Source of the DNA: Plotosus lineatus
Taxonomy: Eukaryota; Chordata; Actinopteri; Siluriformes; Plotosidae
Assembly (NCBI GenBank): GCA_024760905.1
Contig: CM045733.1
Coordinates: 33,937,501 to 34,001,500 of the forward strand
Direction of reading: 5' to 3'
Length of the DNA: 64,000 bases
Part shown: positions 1 through 11,366 of the stretch, one piece after another
How the letters are laid out: every line of letters begins with the position of its first letter
Numbering within the stretch: the first letter of the stretch is position 1
Translations under genes and position numbers: made by a program
The notes under the pieces: model-generated
The model's input: only the letters and a program-made list of their open reading frames with translations
Databases searched by the model: none
Told to the model about the DNA's origin: nothing

Positions 1-357
1 TAATATCAATAAATACATATTCAATGCTATAAATGCTTATAATAACAATTAAACATTTAAAAATAATGCATAAGATGTAAATAAAATATAAATACACACA
101 TACAGATATGCACCTCACAAAAATGTAAGTAGTTTTGAGGGGAGATTCTGGGTTGTTTTTTGTTTGTTTAGAGTTGTTTTGTGTTTTTTTTTTTTTTTTT
201 TGCATAATTGGCCTTGTTTCTGTGGCATTTTCCTTAACCTTTTCCCCCATTCTTTCTTAATTTCCTTATTTTTTATTTTGATCAATATTAAAAAAAAAAA
301 AAAAAGGCAGTGCACTGAAGTCGCATGAATTGAATCGCCAAGTGGCGAGGGATCCCT
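1..357. mobile_element. MITE-A copy, cut by the window edge
   Basis: AT-rich non-autonomous DNA element whose right terminus ends in GAGGGATCCCTG at about 346-357. The same internal sequence (an AT-rich block, a poly-T tract, then a segment reading 'gcactgaag') recurs at 12.3, 16.8, 23.1, 36.0 and 53.0 kb. Complete copies have TIR CAGGGATCCCTC and TA target duplications, as in pogo/Tigger-type elements. The left end lies outside the window. Confidence 0.7.
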
Positions 358-378
358 GTGTGTACACACACACACATA

Positions 379-640
379 CAGTAATCCCTCTTATTTCGCG
401 GTTAATGTGGACCACCCCCCCAAACCGCGAAATGACTTCTGCCACTTCTTAAGGACACTCACCCAACTATATATTATATTAAAGTTATATAGAAGTTAAT
501 TTTTAAGTGTTCCATGTATGTTAATATCATACAGGCAATGTGTATTAATATATGGATAAATTATACACCTTATAATGACAATAAATATTTCTATAAATAC
601 TGTATAACAAACTGTATAAATAACAAATCCACGGCCAGGA
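379..640. mobile_element. pogo/Tigger-like terminal fragment
   Basis: Starts after a TA with CAGTAATCCCTCTTATTTCG, followed by 'cgcggtt' and, about 30 bp on, 'aaaccgcgaaa', so the terminus can fold on itself. A TIR beginning CAG after TA is typical of pogo/Tigger elements. No matching right terminus was found, so the 3' limit is a guess. Confidence 0.5.
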
Positions 641-1239
641 GGAGAATCACTGGTTGCACTGGTGCTTAGTTGGGGCTCGTCAGCGCCTCCAGAGCCTTTG
701 TTTTAGTACGTATCATGTTAGTGTCCAAACTCACATTCTTTTTACGGCAGTCCGTAATCCTCAACAATAAGGCATTTTCCATTTTCACAAGGGCCTTATT
801 TCACTTTGTTACTGTTATGGTCTGTGCTAGTTGGCGCCGTTTAAATGTCTTTCTCTCTCTCCATATACACTGCATGCATTGGCGAGGGGCGTGACTGTTA
901 CCCGCAGGCGAAATCCAGAGAGTGCACTTGAATTCACTCAGCCATCACCGCGCTCGAGGAGCTCCGGGCTCGACCAGTTTCCGTGTTGACACTCTCCCAG
1001 TGATTTTGGTTTTTGTGTTTTGCCCCTCAACACTACGGTGAACATGATTTTTCCCCAGTGCTTCCCCTGAGCTCAATAAAAGTCATTGTTTCATCGTACT
1101 TGGTCTCCTGCATCTTTAGAATTAAAAGTAATCGCATATCCATCACAGTAGTTGGCAGTGGTGCTCTCGTTGCTGCGCTATAGTATAGAGGTTTTTCGCA
1201 CCGAGGCAATGATATAAACAACCCCTCAAGAAACAACAT

Positions 1240-1522
1240 GGGAAAATGTCTAACAGGGACGAAGAGAAAGGTGGAGAGAGACGGAGATATTAAGACAAAA
1301 AGTCACCTGAAATCCAAGATGAGGAAATATGACAAAGCCTATGTAGCACTCGACTTCACTGTGACTTTATTGTAAATAAAGACACAATGTTATGCAGAGG
1401 TATACTAATAATTTTATAGACAAATAATACCATTTATAATTGTGCGTAGGGAGGTGGGGAGGCGTGAAATTATTTTTTTTCTTCCTAGAGGGGGCATCAC
1501 AGAAAATAATTGAGAAGCACTG
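1240..1522 (+). mobile_element. hAT (Charlie-like) remnant with transposase N-terminus
   Basis: The right end reads 'ttgagaagcactg' at 1510-1522, the usual 3' end of Charlie-type hAT elements (a rearranged CAGTG..TCTCAA terminus). At 1319-1366 a 16-codon stretch reads MRKYDKAYVALDFTVT, which resembles the start of hAT/ZBED5-like transposases (RKYD..Y...GFT). It then runs into a stop, so the transposase body is deleted. No left TIR or 8-bp target duplication was located. Confidence 0.45.
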
Positions 1523-2926
1523 GGTTAAGAAGCAGTGCTGGGGAGGTGTCTGAGTTGTATGATGGGAAGATGATTAGCTCTATAATCCAAGGAATAATTC
1601 AAAACAAGTGCTTAGGGGTTAAATTACTGAAATAAATAAGCGTTTCCCAGATATAATGTTCACAAGAATGGTCTAGAAGAGCCTTAAAAATCTTTACCCC
1701 GAAAATCTAATCAGTTCATCCTGGAGTCAAAATGGGCATTTGTGTAAATTATAAGAAACTGCCTCAAAGCATTCTTGAGAAATCACTTTCACAATAATGG
1801 CCCGGACAGACATACGGACGGACAACCTCACAACAAAACGCCTCCAGCTATCATCAGTGTAAAAAAAAAAATGAAAAGCTCCAAAAATATATTTTATTGA
1901 GAGTCAAAAGGTCATTTCAACTGGAGGTACACATACTGTATAGATTGACATGGTAAAGAAGCGCTTGGTTGTGTGTGTTTCTGGAACATTGTGTAATCTT
2001 TGAATGAGCCAAACTCAACAAATCTTGACTGTGAAATTTAAAAAAGTATTTTAGGAATGTGGATTACCTTCATACTTGTGCAGTATTGTTGAACAGTAAG
2101 TGTAAACTACATTCCTGACAAAGTTGCGCTGAAGTCAAGATTTACGTTTGTGAGTCTTGTACATAAATTTACACACTCATGAGTACCAAGCAGGAACCTA
2201 CAAACCTTTTTCTCCCATGAGGATTTTTCTGATATGACATATTTATTGTAAAAGCTCAAACAAATTAATTTATTTGAATAAACCTATCTGCACAAGCTTG
2301 ATAAACAAGGCAAGTTACAGGTGAAGTGAAATGAAAGGCAAGTCTTCCAAACTCTCCTGTTACACAGAAACATGCATATTTTCATTACCTGGTGGCTTTT
2401 ACTTACACTTTCGAAGTTGCTATCTGACATTGACAATTTGCATTAGCTTGTTTGAAAAGGCTGCTGTTTCACTCTTTTGAGAGTACAAGAGTAGGATTTG
2501 AACTCCTCAGAGTAAACAGATAAACCTACAAATCAGTATAAAATAGTGGACTTCAAAATAAAATTAAATTAGGCACAAATATAAATCAGCCACTCCCCAT
2601 CACACATACAAACAAGATGCTGACAACAAAAAAAAAAAAAAAAACACCCCCCCCCCCCCCCACAAGAACACTGTGCATTCACACTATTATTACAGGAGGA
2701 ATCAGGTGATCATGTGACATTTATCTTTTTTCAAATTACAATATTGATCCCCTTGTGTGTGGAGTAATTGCTGTTGTTTTTTTTGTTTATTTGTTATTTT
2801 TTTATTCTTTACATGAATGTAAAGAGTAGATTCTGAAGAAACAAAGTATTCATACAAGCTTTAAGTTTAGATTTTATTTGCTTTTAAATATGTTTGCTCT
2901 GTAGATGAATCACAGATGTGGCTTAC
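1523..2926. other. lrp6 intron 7 sequence, nothing recognised
   Basis: AT-rich intron sequence downstream (in gene direction) of exon 7. It holds a poly-A/poly-C tract at about 2628-2661 and no convincing exon, RNA gene or bounded transposon. The exon that should follow (exon 8) is not visible here. Confidence 0.6.
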
Positions 2927-3098
2927 CTCGATCTTGTCAGTCTTCGCATCCCCCCAGTAGATTTTCCTCTCCGTGAAGTCAAGTGCTAGGCCGTTGGGCC
3001 ATCCCAATGAAGTGTTCCACATCACAATTCGTTCAGTTCCATCTAGAGCAGCACGTTCGATCTTCGGCTCTTTACCCCAGTCAGTCCAGTACATGTAT
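2927..3098 (-). CDS. lrp6: lrp6 exon 7 (LDLR-related protein 6, propeller 2)
   Basis: LRP6 is the single-pass co-receptor that works with Frizzled in canonical Wnt signalling at the plasma membrane. This 172-bp exon is the usual size of LRP5/6 exon 7. On the minus strand it follows an acceptor 'ttactag' and ends at donor GAG|gtaagc. Its first base completes the glycine codon split by exon 6, giving [16 protein letters not shown], then [18 protein letters not shown] and TDKIE. These are two YWTD-type blades of the second six-bladed propeller, the region between EGF1 and EGF2. WPNGLALD and [11 protein letters not shown] are near-identical to vertebrate LRP5/6. '[14 protein letters not shown]' favours LRP6 over LRP5, which has a cysteine in that blade. 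The frame is open throughout with no sign of decay. Confidence 0.95.
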
Positions 3099-3657
3099 CT
3101 AGTAAAGAAATACACAGGGATTAGACCAAGTACATACTATACAATATATGAGAAATTTACTCGTTTTATCACACTGCCCCACTGGGAGTCAAAGTTATTG
3201 TTTAAGTTGTACAGTTAAATTATACTGTGAATAAAAAATTGGTAGAAACTCATTTCATTTAAATTAAAGGTGATTGAGGCAAAAAAGAAAAGAGGAGATA
3301 AACGAAAAAAAAAGGGGGACTTAACCCTTCCTAAATGTGGCTAGGAAAATGTCACGCACTATTTAAAATTTCCATTTAAAAGTACATGATGTCTCACGCA
3401 CACACACCTGTCCACTATAGCTAGCCATCATGACCTGATGTACTATGCAGCTGTAGTCATGGAAACTGTTACTCAGTAACAGAGAGATGAGAGTCCGTGC
3501 AAGAGAGAAAGCACGAATGAGATAGAGTGAGTACACCAGTTCATAAATGATGAACTCACTCAATACCCAAGGCACTATGAGTGTAAAGTTGCTCTAGTGC
3601 ACTCAGTAACACACACACACAGACACACACACGCGCGCGCGTCTCGTTTGGACCCAC
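3099..3657 (-). other. lrp6: lrp6 intron 6
   Basis: Complete 559-bp intron between exons 6 and 7 with donor gtgggt (minus strand, just below 3658) and acceptor ctag. It contains an (AC)n/(GC)n microsatellite at about 3609-3641, close to the exon 6 donor site. Otherwise nothing is recognised. Confidence 0.9.
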
Positions 3658-4054
3658 CCCGCGACAGGATCCAGGACGATAGCTCTAGGCTCATCCAAGT
3701 CCTCAGCAATCAGGATCTTCCTCATGGTTCCGTTAAGGCGCGTCACTTCTATACGATCAGTTCCTGTGTCTGTCCAGTAGAGGTTGCGAGCAACCCAGTC
3801 CACAGCAATGCCATCCGGGTGACTCACTTGCGAGGTGACAAGCAGCTGTGCGTCACTGCCGTCCAACCGAGAGCGCCGGATAGCGTGCACTTCATCGTCC
3901 GTCCAATAGACATGACCATCTACAGGATCGTAGTCAATAGCTATGGCATGCCGAATGTCCTCAGCATGCAGGATGATATCAGTAAAGTCTGGCGTGTCCA
4001 AAGAGATGCGTCGCAGGTCTGTACGCCGTGCCAGGAGAAGCAATTTTGTGGCTC
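3658..4054 (-). CDS. lrp6: lrp6 exon 6 (propeller 2, blades 1-3)
   Basis: This 397-bp exon has exactly the size of LRP5/6 exon 6. The acceptor is 'tttttag' just above 4054 and the donor is GCGGG|gtgggt. It joins exon 5 by a split glycine codon (G|GA) and continues [20 protein letters not shown], the hallmark start of propeller 2. It then carries [17 protein letters not shown] sequence, [43 protein letters not shown] and EPRAIVLDP. These are three YWTD blades. 'GTMRKILI' and 'RAIVLDP' match LRP6 rather than LRP5 (GTSRKILV, RAIALHP). Propeller 2 sits next to EGF1 and, by family knowledge, the propeller 1-2 pair binds Wnt9b-class ligands, sclerostin and DKK1. The frame is intact. Confidence 0.96.
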
Positions 4055-5293
4055 CTAAAATAAATAAAGAAATATTGGCATTAGACATCGTCAAAATGCC
4101 CTCATGAATACTAGCATTTATACTATGGTTCCTTTTCCTCCTTTTGGTCTTTGGTTTTCAGGATGATGCATCCAGTAAATGTCACAATTCAAGTATAACT
4201 AGATATTTAGTATATATTTTGCGCAGCCAAGCTCAGGTCAAAGGTGCAAAAACACACAATGTAGTCAAATGTGTACATCCGTCCTTTACACCCATAGCCA
4301 CCACGAAGGTAACAGTTGCATAGAATGTATTAATGTGCTGTTACAACACAATTTCCCTTCAGTGGAAACAAGATACCTCAAACAGCACAACAAAATTCTG
4401 TTACGCAAACTAAACTTCATGAAGCGATGGTGTGGAAAGGTGCATGTTCCTGATTAATTTCAACTGTTCAATAAATAATATTCCACATCTGGATGTTCAA
4501 GAAAAGTTCAATTCGCTTGAAGATACAAAGAGAAACATGAAAAACAGCTTCCCAGCCACTAAAGGATTCGTTTCATGGTTTAGCAGAGGTTTCATTTCCA
4601 AATCAATGCTTTATACAGCATTCAACAGACAGCTTGAACATCTCCTAACAAGAATTATTATTATAATATTCGAGTATAATGCCTGTACATTTCTCAGAAC
4701 TATTTGTTTTAACCACCTGGGAGTAAAAGTGGGGGTAGGGTTGCAGGTGTGCTGGACTGAAGGATCCTATATGATAGGGGTTTGAAAGACAAAGAAATGT
4801 GCAATGCACTGGGTAGAAAGAGAGGATGGGGAAAACTCTGTGCTGGTTAGAGGAGGTAAAAGCAGGCTCAAGTTCCCAAATTGACAAAAAGCTGCTTATT
4901 GTTTAGTGGACATTAGATGTATTGTACATAAGACATAAATGCACATGTAGAGATTAAAAATGAAGGAGAAAAAGAAGAAAATAGCCACCGTTCCTGGACT
5001 GACAAGCGCCTTCAATAAGCTGTGTTGCTATGGTGACTACAGGCCGACTCCAGCGTGCACCTCTGGCTTTTCGCATTAACCATGAGAGAAGAGGACCGTC
5101 TGAGAGACTCAAAAGCACGAAGAACATTTAATACTGTAATATCATACCGCAAAAAACCCCACCACCAACAATTTAAAAATGCTTATCACCCATTTCCTTT
5201 AATTAGGAATGTGTTTAACATGTTGAATGGTACATCACAGGTCCAAAAAAGTCATGTGACTTGGTAAAATAGCTTAAAACAAAAACCTTATTA
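4055..5293 (-). other. lrp6: lrp6 intron 5, downstream part
   Basis: Intron sequence between exons 6 and 5, AT-rich, with no recognisable exon, RNA or bounded element. Short open frames on both strands show no family resemblance. Confidence 0.6.
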
Positions 5294-6034
5294 CCGTATC
5301 TGACGTCATAAGCGCCCAGGGTGCTTTAAAAATTGGGAGTGGGTGGGCGCTTATTAAAATGTTACCAGTGGGGTGGAACGGTAAGTGCTTATTACAATCA
5401 AGGTGGAAAACATAAATAATAACAGAACAATAAAAGCTTTTACTGGTATTTGTTTTATTCATTTTGTGGTGTCAACCAAACTACTTACATGAAAGCTGAA
5501 AATAAACAGAAAACAGCATAATTATTAAAAAAAAAAGGAAAAAAAAAGGCCCCTTACTTTTTGCTCCCGGTGCTATTCCTTTAAACATTTTCACGGAAAT
5601 AAAATTGAGCCAATCAACATGAATGTCAATTTTAGCACATGGTACGTCGAACCAATCAACACGAACGTAAACAAAAGCACATGGCCAGGAAAGTCTTTAA
5701 ATTTATGAAGTTAGTCAGCAGGAGAATCGGGTGAAAATTACTTGTCATCACCTTCTGATGGGTCCATACCTGGCTCATTGCTCCATTCATTCAGAGCATC
5801 CCATAGTTTTGCTGTAGCAGATTCTAATGGTTCATCGGTTGTTGGCCATTTACCCAGAGAACACAGCAAAATATTTTCCTGTTTTTTAAAGCACGGCGGA
5901 ACAATCAACTGATGAACAGGAGCAGGGGGTCTTGAAATACAGAGTAAACTCACTTTTACAGGCGGTGAACACCTCATTTTATGGGGGGGGGTTTTGCACT
6001 TATTGGAGTAGTATGGTTATTACATCGAATACAG
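5294..6034. mobile_element. MITE-B, long copy (TA-flanked DNA transposon)
   Basis: Lies between TA dinucleotides (5292-5293 and 6035-6036). The left terminus reads CCGTATCTGACGTCATAAGC; the right, read inward, is CTGTATTCGATGTAATAACC. The left subterminal region repeats at 39650 ('cagggtgctttaaaaattgg') and relates to the copies at 31138 and 49989. An open frame on the minus strand (5738-5977, 79 codons, ending in the acidic stretch PSEGDDK) may be a transposase C-terminal scrap, but I do not recognise it. TA duplication and terminus style suggest the Tc1/mariner-pogo superfamily. Confidence 0.65.
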
Positions 6035-6145
6035 TATTTATTTGTGCACTGTTGTAATTCAGCTTTTTACACACAAATTTTATTTAAGGTGGACTGACTG
6101 GAGTGCAGTGCACATTCGAGTGTGGGCATGTAGAGGGCATCTCAC

Positions 6146-6280
6146 CATCTCGGCAGGTCACGTTGTCCTCCAATAGCTGTACGCCAGTGGGACAGGCACA
6201 CTGGTAGTACGGCTTCACTGGAGAAAGCAGGCACAAGTGTGAACAGCCACCGTTTTTCACAGAGCATGGACTTGCCACTT
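6146..6280 (-). CDS. lrp6: lrp6 exon 5 (EGF-like repeat 1)
   Basis: This 135-bp exon encodes the EGF-like module between propellers 1 and 2. Its acceptor is 'ttttgcag' and its donor GATG|gtgagat. With the last base of exon 4 it reads [20 protein letters not shown], then [20 protein letters not shown] and VTCRDG. The six cysteines and the NGGCSHLCL signature are all present. '[14 protein letters not shown]' matches LRP6 ([14 protein letters not shown]) better than LRP5 (SPSEPFYTCACPTG). The exon is one codon longer than I recall for human LRP6 exon 5 (132 bp); the extra residue lies before the first cysteine and should be harmless. It ends on one base (G) that pairs with exon 6. Confidence 0.94.
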
Positions 6281-7208
6281 CTGCAAAACAGCACGGACCA
6301 CAGAACATTTAATTTAAAACACTGTTAGCAAGGCTAATAGAGTCACTACAGATCCAAAATATATTTAATATTTTAGTCAATAACAATTCATGTATTGGTG
6401 CTCATAAGAAATACCATACTTATAAAATGAGAATCAGTAGATGTCTTTAGCCAAAACCATACACTATTTTTAAAATTTTGATTTCCTGATACAAGAAGTC
6501 ATGAGAAGAATGGGTTAATCAATATCCTGTTACTGCATACCATCTGCTCAGATAAAAATGGCAATCGTTTTATCTGGTTTATTACCAAATCAAATCAACT
6601 GCCTGCTGCACCAAGCCCCACAAACAGGCTTCCTCACTGCTCAGAAATGAAGCCCTACAGCTCTACATCTTAATAAAGCAGCAAGTAAAATCAAAATAAG
6701 GACATTAAACTAAACTAGCAGTGCCATGAGCATAGAAGGTGCACTTGTGAAGTGCACAAGATGCAGATTTGTCGATGACTTGTAAAGTCGAACAAGGTAA
6801 TGCTGATTCTTAGAATATGGTCTTATGGTTGAGTATAAACTGTTTAATAGTGCACAGGAACAGCAACATCTGAAATGTGTTTCTGAATGCGACATATGTA
6901 GTGTGGGATCCTCGAAGCCCACATTGTCCACTACCTACCAATACTCGGTGGAATCAGTTAGCTGTGAGGAAATTCACTGCTTTTCCCATACATGATGCAC
7001 AACTAGTTTCGCAAATGCTGAGGGAGACAGTCAGATTATGCAGCGGGAATTAACATGTCATGTCAATGATGGTCATCTTATCAATCACATTCTATATTGT
7101 CATGAATTCACACCAAAATTCTCTCCTACAATATCAGGGCTCCCAAAATCTACTTACACCATGTGTCAAACCAAGCAACATTTATTTCAAGCTTTTCTTA
7201 ATCACTGT
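6281..7208 (-). other. lrp6: lrp6 intron 4, part; nothing recognised
   Basis: Intron sequence upstream (in gene direction) of exon 5. No exon, RNA gene or element with clear termini was seen. Confidence 0.6.
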
Positions 7209-7522
7209 GGGGCCGGTGGTGTAGTGGTTAGGGTGCTGCGCTCATGATCGGGAGGTATGTGTGTTCAAATCCCACTGAGACCTCCACCGTGCTAAGACCC
7301 CTGGGCAAGGTCTTAACTAAAAGTGTGCCTCTGTTGACCCAGCAGTATAAATGGGTACCAGTAAAATATACTGGGAAAGTAACCTGCAATGGACTAGCGT
7401 CCCATCCAGGAAGAGTTGTACTCCTAGTCGCTTCACGCTACAGAAACCGGGAATAAGCACCGGTCTGATGAACCACAAGGCTCGGGTGTAAAAAAGCCCA
7501 ACAGACTTTACCTTGTTTTAAG
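7209..7522 (+). mobile_element. SINE-2 copy a (tRNA-derived)
   Basis: Begins with a pol III promoter-like head: A box 'tggtgtagtgg' and B box 'gtgttcaaatccc'. The anticodon-loop position reads CTCATGA in copies a and b, which would be a Met-type CAT anticodon (tentative). A unique body follows ('aaatgggtaccagtaaaa', 'ggactagcgtcccatccagg') and a tail 'gtgtaaaaaagcccaacaga'. Related copies lie at 14893 and 61176. Possible imperfect target duplication around 'ttaatcact'/'ttaagcact'. Confidence 0.8.
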
Positions 7523-7576
7523 CACTAGACTGCTATATTAAAAACAATATAAAAATAAGAGCTGTACACAGCTTAA

Positions 7577-8438
7577 CCCCCTGTTAACCAGTATAGCATA
7601 TCTGCTACATGAAGCGAATGGGTAAAGAGACTGGAAGATTTTTTAGTTAGTTTTTTTTATTTTTTAATTCCCGTTAACCCATTTGCTACCGCGAAGCATT
7701 GCAGAGGGGATGAAAAAACAGCTTTCAAACCCCAGGAACCGCTGAAGTGGTTAAGTACACACAGTCTGATTGGGCAGCTTGTTATTCTTCTAATAATAAA
7801 TGTACTTCAAATATACAATTAAAACAACCAATATAAAGGTTCTCACAGTGTTATAACTCCATATTTGGAGTTTCCACAGCAATATAAACCGGAAATAATG
7901 AATACTAAAAAACATCTTGTCTGTGGGTCTAACACAATGGCAAGACACAACTGCTTTTACAGAAAGGATATCGACTGTGTGTGATTAAAATTGACACTTA
8001 ACCCCTTTCTAATCATGTAGAGTAGTTAACTTTACATGGATTGGAACTTGAAAACAGAACGTGAAAACAGAACGTGTAAGCCTCAGCTATCTAGGGCATT
8101 TCTTGGTCTGTGATCGACAAACTATTGTTCACAAAGACAAACAAACACTTTTTCAATAAAGACCGATATATCGCATTTATAACACTTTTTATGGTGAAAA
8201 AACACTCCCCCGTCAAAGTTTAATTTTCCAAGTGTTTGGAAATATGAAAATCATAAATGTGACATTTTGAAGCAAAAATTGTGTTTTATTCTACGGTTGA
8301 ACACTAGACCTAGCTCCAATGCTCGCAGCTATATGCGACTGCAGTAGCGAATGAGTTCAATAGATATTGGCCCAAAAACAACATTTCCAGCCAGGGAAAT
8401 AATTAGCACAATTAGAAAGGGACTTGGTTAACAGGGAG
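7577..8438. mobile_element. piggyBac-like non-autonomous element (TTAA)
   Basis: Flanked on both sides by TTAA (7573-7576 and 8439-8442), the strict target of piggyBac elements. The termini are inverted repeats: CCCCCTGTTAACC on the left and GGTTAACAGGGAG on the right (12 of 13 match when reverse-complemented). A second inverted pair sits inside: 'acccctttctaat' near 8001 and 'attagaaaggga' near 8411. There is no long open frame in its 862 bp, so it would depend on a transposase elsewhere. Confidence 0.75.
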
Positions 8439-9167
8439 TTAAAATAAGACAAATGTCTAAAAATAAATAAATAATCAAACAAACACTGCAGCTTTAAAAG
8501 TGTTCAAACAATTCTGTTCCTGTAAACACATTAAGTTTCAAATAAATACAGCTGGTTTACAAAATACAATCCACCTCTTCATGACAAACATCCAAACACT
8601 GAACACTGAACTGTCTGGAAACTCACTGCAACTCAGACTTTTTGAAGAAAGCAGAAATAATGGAAAAGTAGTAATGGAAACATTTAACCACAGATTTCTG
8701 AATACATATGTGGTACCTGGGAATAAACACACAGACACCCCCCAACACACACCCACACACACACAGCTAGAGAGTGAAAACGAGAAGCATCACTCTGACG
8801 AGTGCTATGTGCTGTGAGCATGTCCCTGGCTTTTCTCTCAGCCATGAGAAATTCTCTGCATTCAGTCCAAACAGGGCCTCCATTGTGCAACTGCAGCACA
8901 CAGAGGCATAAAGGTAACTGTGCCACAATCATCTCCGCAGAGTTGTATTACTAGACCGGCCATGGGAGCTTTGTGCATTGTTTCAAAAAGACACCGATAA
9001 AAGATTCCACATGTTGTACTGAGCCTGGCTCTCAGGGCTACTTGGTGCTACATTACACTCCTTTATTAAATGCACTGCTGGATTATTAACACCTGTGAAG
9101 TGTTCGAGAAACCAGTAAATTCCGAGTAAACATGTACAAAACTCCATCAAGTGTGTTCAGTGTTTAC
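8439..9167 (-). other. lrp6: lrp6 intron 4, upstream part
   Basis: Intron sequence before exon 4's donor. It holds a short (AC)n tract at about 8736-8764. Nothing else is recognised. Confidence 0.6.
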
Positions 9168-9364
9168 CAGTGAGCTGTCTCTTCTGGCTGAAGACATGAA
9201 CGTCCATGGGGGAGAAGATATTGGAGTGGATCTCACGATGCTCTTCCCCAGTCTGTTTCTGGCACGAGTGAATGGAGTGTGTATTCCAATCAGTCCAGAA
9301 GAGAGTATCTTCATATAGCGTTAGGGCAAATGGGTGTGGTAGAGCACCCTTTACCACCACCTCT
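9168..9364 (-). CDS. lrp6: lrp6 exon 4 (propeller 1, last blades)
   Basis: This 197-bp exon matches the size of LRP5/6 exon 4. Acceptor 'tttttag' precedes 9364; donor is ACTG|gtaaac. Joined to exon 3 through a split arginine codon (AG|A), it reads [20 protein letters not shown], then [40 protein letters not shown] and QKRQLT. Human LRP6 has the same order ([46 protein letters not shown]). The YWTD motif here is FWTD, a conservative change. It closes propeller 1, which by family knowledge contacts sclerostin/DKK NXI motifs and several Wnts. Frame intact. Confidence 0.95.
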
Positions 9365-9529
9365 CTAAAAATGACCCCAAAAATTTTAAGCACATGAAGG
9401 TACATGATCATTACAATTCTCTATATGTAATTTCAGCATAGTCAGTGTTTGAGACAAAATACTTCTGAGACAAACTGAATAATTAATACAACTCAAAATC
9501 TTTAAAAATTAAATAATCACATGACATAC

Positions 9530-9727
9530 CTTCCAGTGCCATCCAGATTAGAGCGAACAATAAAGTTGTATTTGGCATCAGCCCAGTAAAGCTTCTGCAG
9601 ACTGTAGTCCAGCGTCAGCCCATTGGGCCAGTAGATCTCCGTATCGATGATCACACCCCGATTCGTGCCATCCATTCCTGCCCTCTCGATCTTTGGGATC
9701 TCACCCCAGTCTGTCCAGTACATGTAC
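9530..9727 (-). CDS. lrp6: lrp6 exon 3 (propeller 1, middle blades)
   Basis: This 198-bp exon has the exact size of LRP5/6 exon 3. The acceptor 'ttggcttag' lies just above 9727; the donor is GGAAG|gtatgt. The first base completes a glycine codon from the missing exon 2. It reads [60 protein letters not shown] and LDGTGR. Both blade motifs (YWTDWG, YWADAK) and WPNGLTLD are conserved with LRP6. It lies only 165 bp upstream of exon 4, so exons 3 and 4 form a tight pair. Confidence 0.96.
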
Positions 9728-11317
9728 CTAAGCCAAAAAAAAAAAGTTGCTTTTGTAAACACTTTTTAAAAATTGTGTCCCTTGCAACGCACTCTGGCAC
9801 TAAGAGCGGCCCGATATCAACCTAAACCAAATCCTTGGAATCCCAGCCAAGACCAAACCTGATGCATGATAGTACAGCTGTCAGAGCCATGAAGCCATGA
9901 TCTCAACCCCAGTAAACATCTTGGTATGAACTGGAACCCTGACATCGGTGCCTGATCTTATTGAAGCCCTTGCAGCTGCATGATCCAAAAATTGAGTGGA
10001 AATCTGTGCACTTTTGTTGAACTGTTGATGCACACTAAGGAATAATATGTATGTTAGTGGTGTAATGCAGAAGCTTTGTTGCCTGTATTATTAAGTATAT
10101 ATGTGAGCCACTCCACCGAAAGTAGGCTCTTGGGTCCAAAAATGAGATTTTTACACAGTCAGATAGAGGAGGCCCAAAGCTGCAAAATGCAGCAAAAAAG
10201 TTTATCAATACCTTGAAAACTAACCGAGCTATGCCATTTCTTGTGTCAACATTCAACTAAAAATTTCAAAAGACGTTTTAGAGAAAAATGAGCTCAAAGA
10301 TTGCCCTTCTTCCGAGATCATTAGTCCTTAGCAACCAAACATTTTTATGCACTTCAGCCATATAAACTTATAGAAAACATGTCCAGGAAGAGTTTTAGGA
10401 AGAGATAAGAGAAATCATCCTCATTTTAATCGGACACACCCTTTTTAAACCCATTAGTCACCGTGGTAAGCCCCAAAAATTAACAAAAAAAAAAAATTAC
10501 TTATTTCTGTTTATTCCAATAAGATCAGTGTGTATCTTTTAGACCATTATATAAAGGTTCAAATGCCTTCAAATGATACTGATTGAAAAAAAAATAATAA
10601 TAAAAAAAATAAAAAATAAAAAACCCACTGTCGGGTTCAAACTATCACACTGAAATTAAGAAAACTATATAAGAAAACTATATAACAAAACTCTCTGATC
10701 TCTTTATACAAGTAAGCTTCATCAACTCTGCCCTCAGCATCATCAGCATCTATATCCTGCTCAGCAGATAAGATCACATCTTCACAAACACCAGTCATCA
10801 CACTCTTATTAACAGATGCCGCTTCATCAACACAGCTGTCATCATCATCATCATCATCAGTTTGTTTATATGTAAAAGGTATGAAACATTTAAGTATTTT
10901 TCGGGTCTTGACCAATATTCGTACAAAACTAAACAACCCACAATCCAGCATGTCCAGTCCAGACAAGATTACACACAAATCAAAATGATCAAAAAAATCC
11001 CATAATCAAATTTTGCATGCAGAGAAAAATATCAATACTCATACAATACTTACATTAAGTTTCTAAAGTACATAATACTGAGCATATGGGATTTTCTTTG
11101 ACTGAATTGCAATGGAATCATGTCTTTAATATTCCAGCAGACCTGAGGTATCTTACTCACACTCACTCACACACACACACACACACAGACAGACTGTAAG
11201 CAGTGGGTGCTCATTTGTGCATCTGCACTCATTTGCCCCACTCCCTTCATATACTGTGTTTTCTTCCATTCAAATTGCACTAGTTCATCTGGATGCTACT
11301 CATTTAACCGTTTGCAC

Positions 11318-11366
<49 letters not shown>

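Noticed and set aside
5738..5977. 79-codon frame as an independent gene
   Set aside because: It lies fully within a TA-flanked DNA element (5294-6034), so it is transposon-derived at best.
2927..9727. Calling the gene lrp5 instead of lrp6
   Set aside because: [40 protein letters not shown] and [12 protein letters not shown] follow LRP6 where LRP5 differs. The distinction rests on memory of the families, so some doubt remains.
10637..10978. 113-codon frame with a poly-Asp run as a host gene
   Set aside because: Poly-Asp comes from a (CAT)n repeat, there are no splice-site or domain signatures, and the flank shares sequence with a pogo-like relic.
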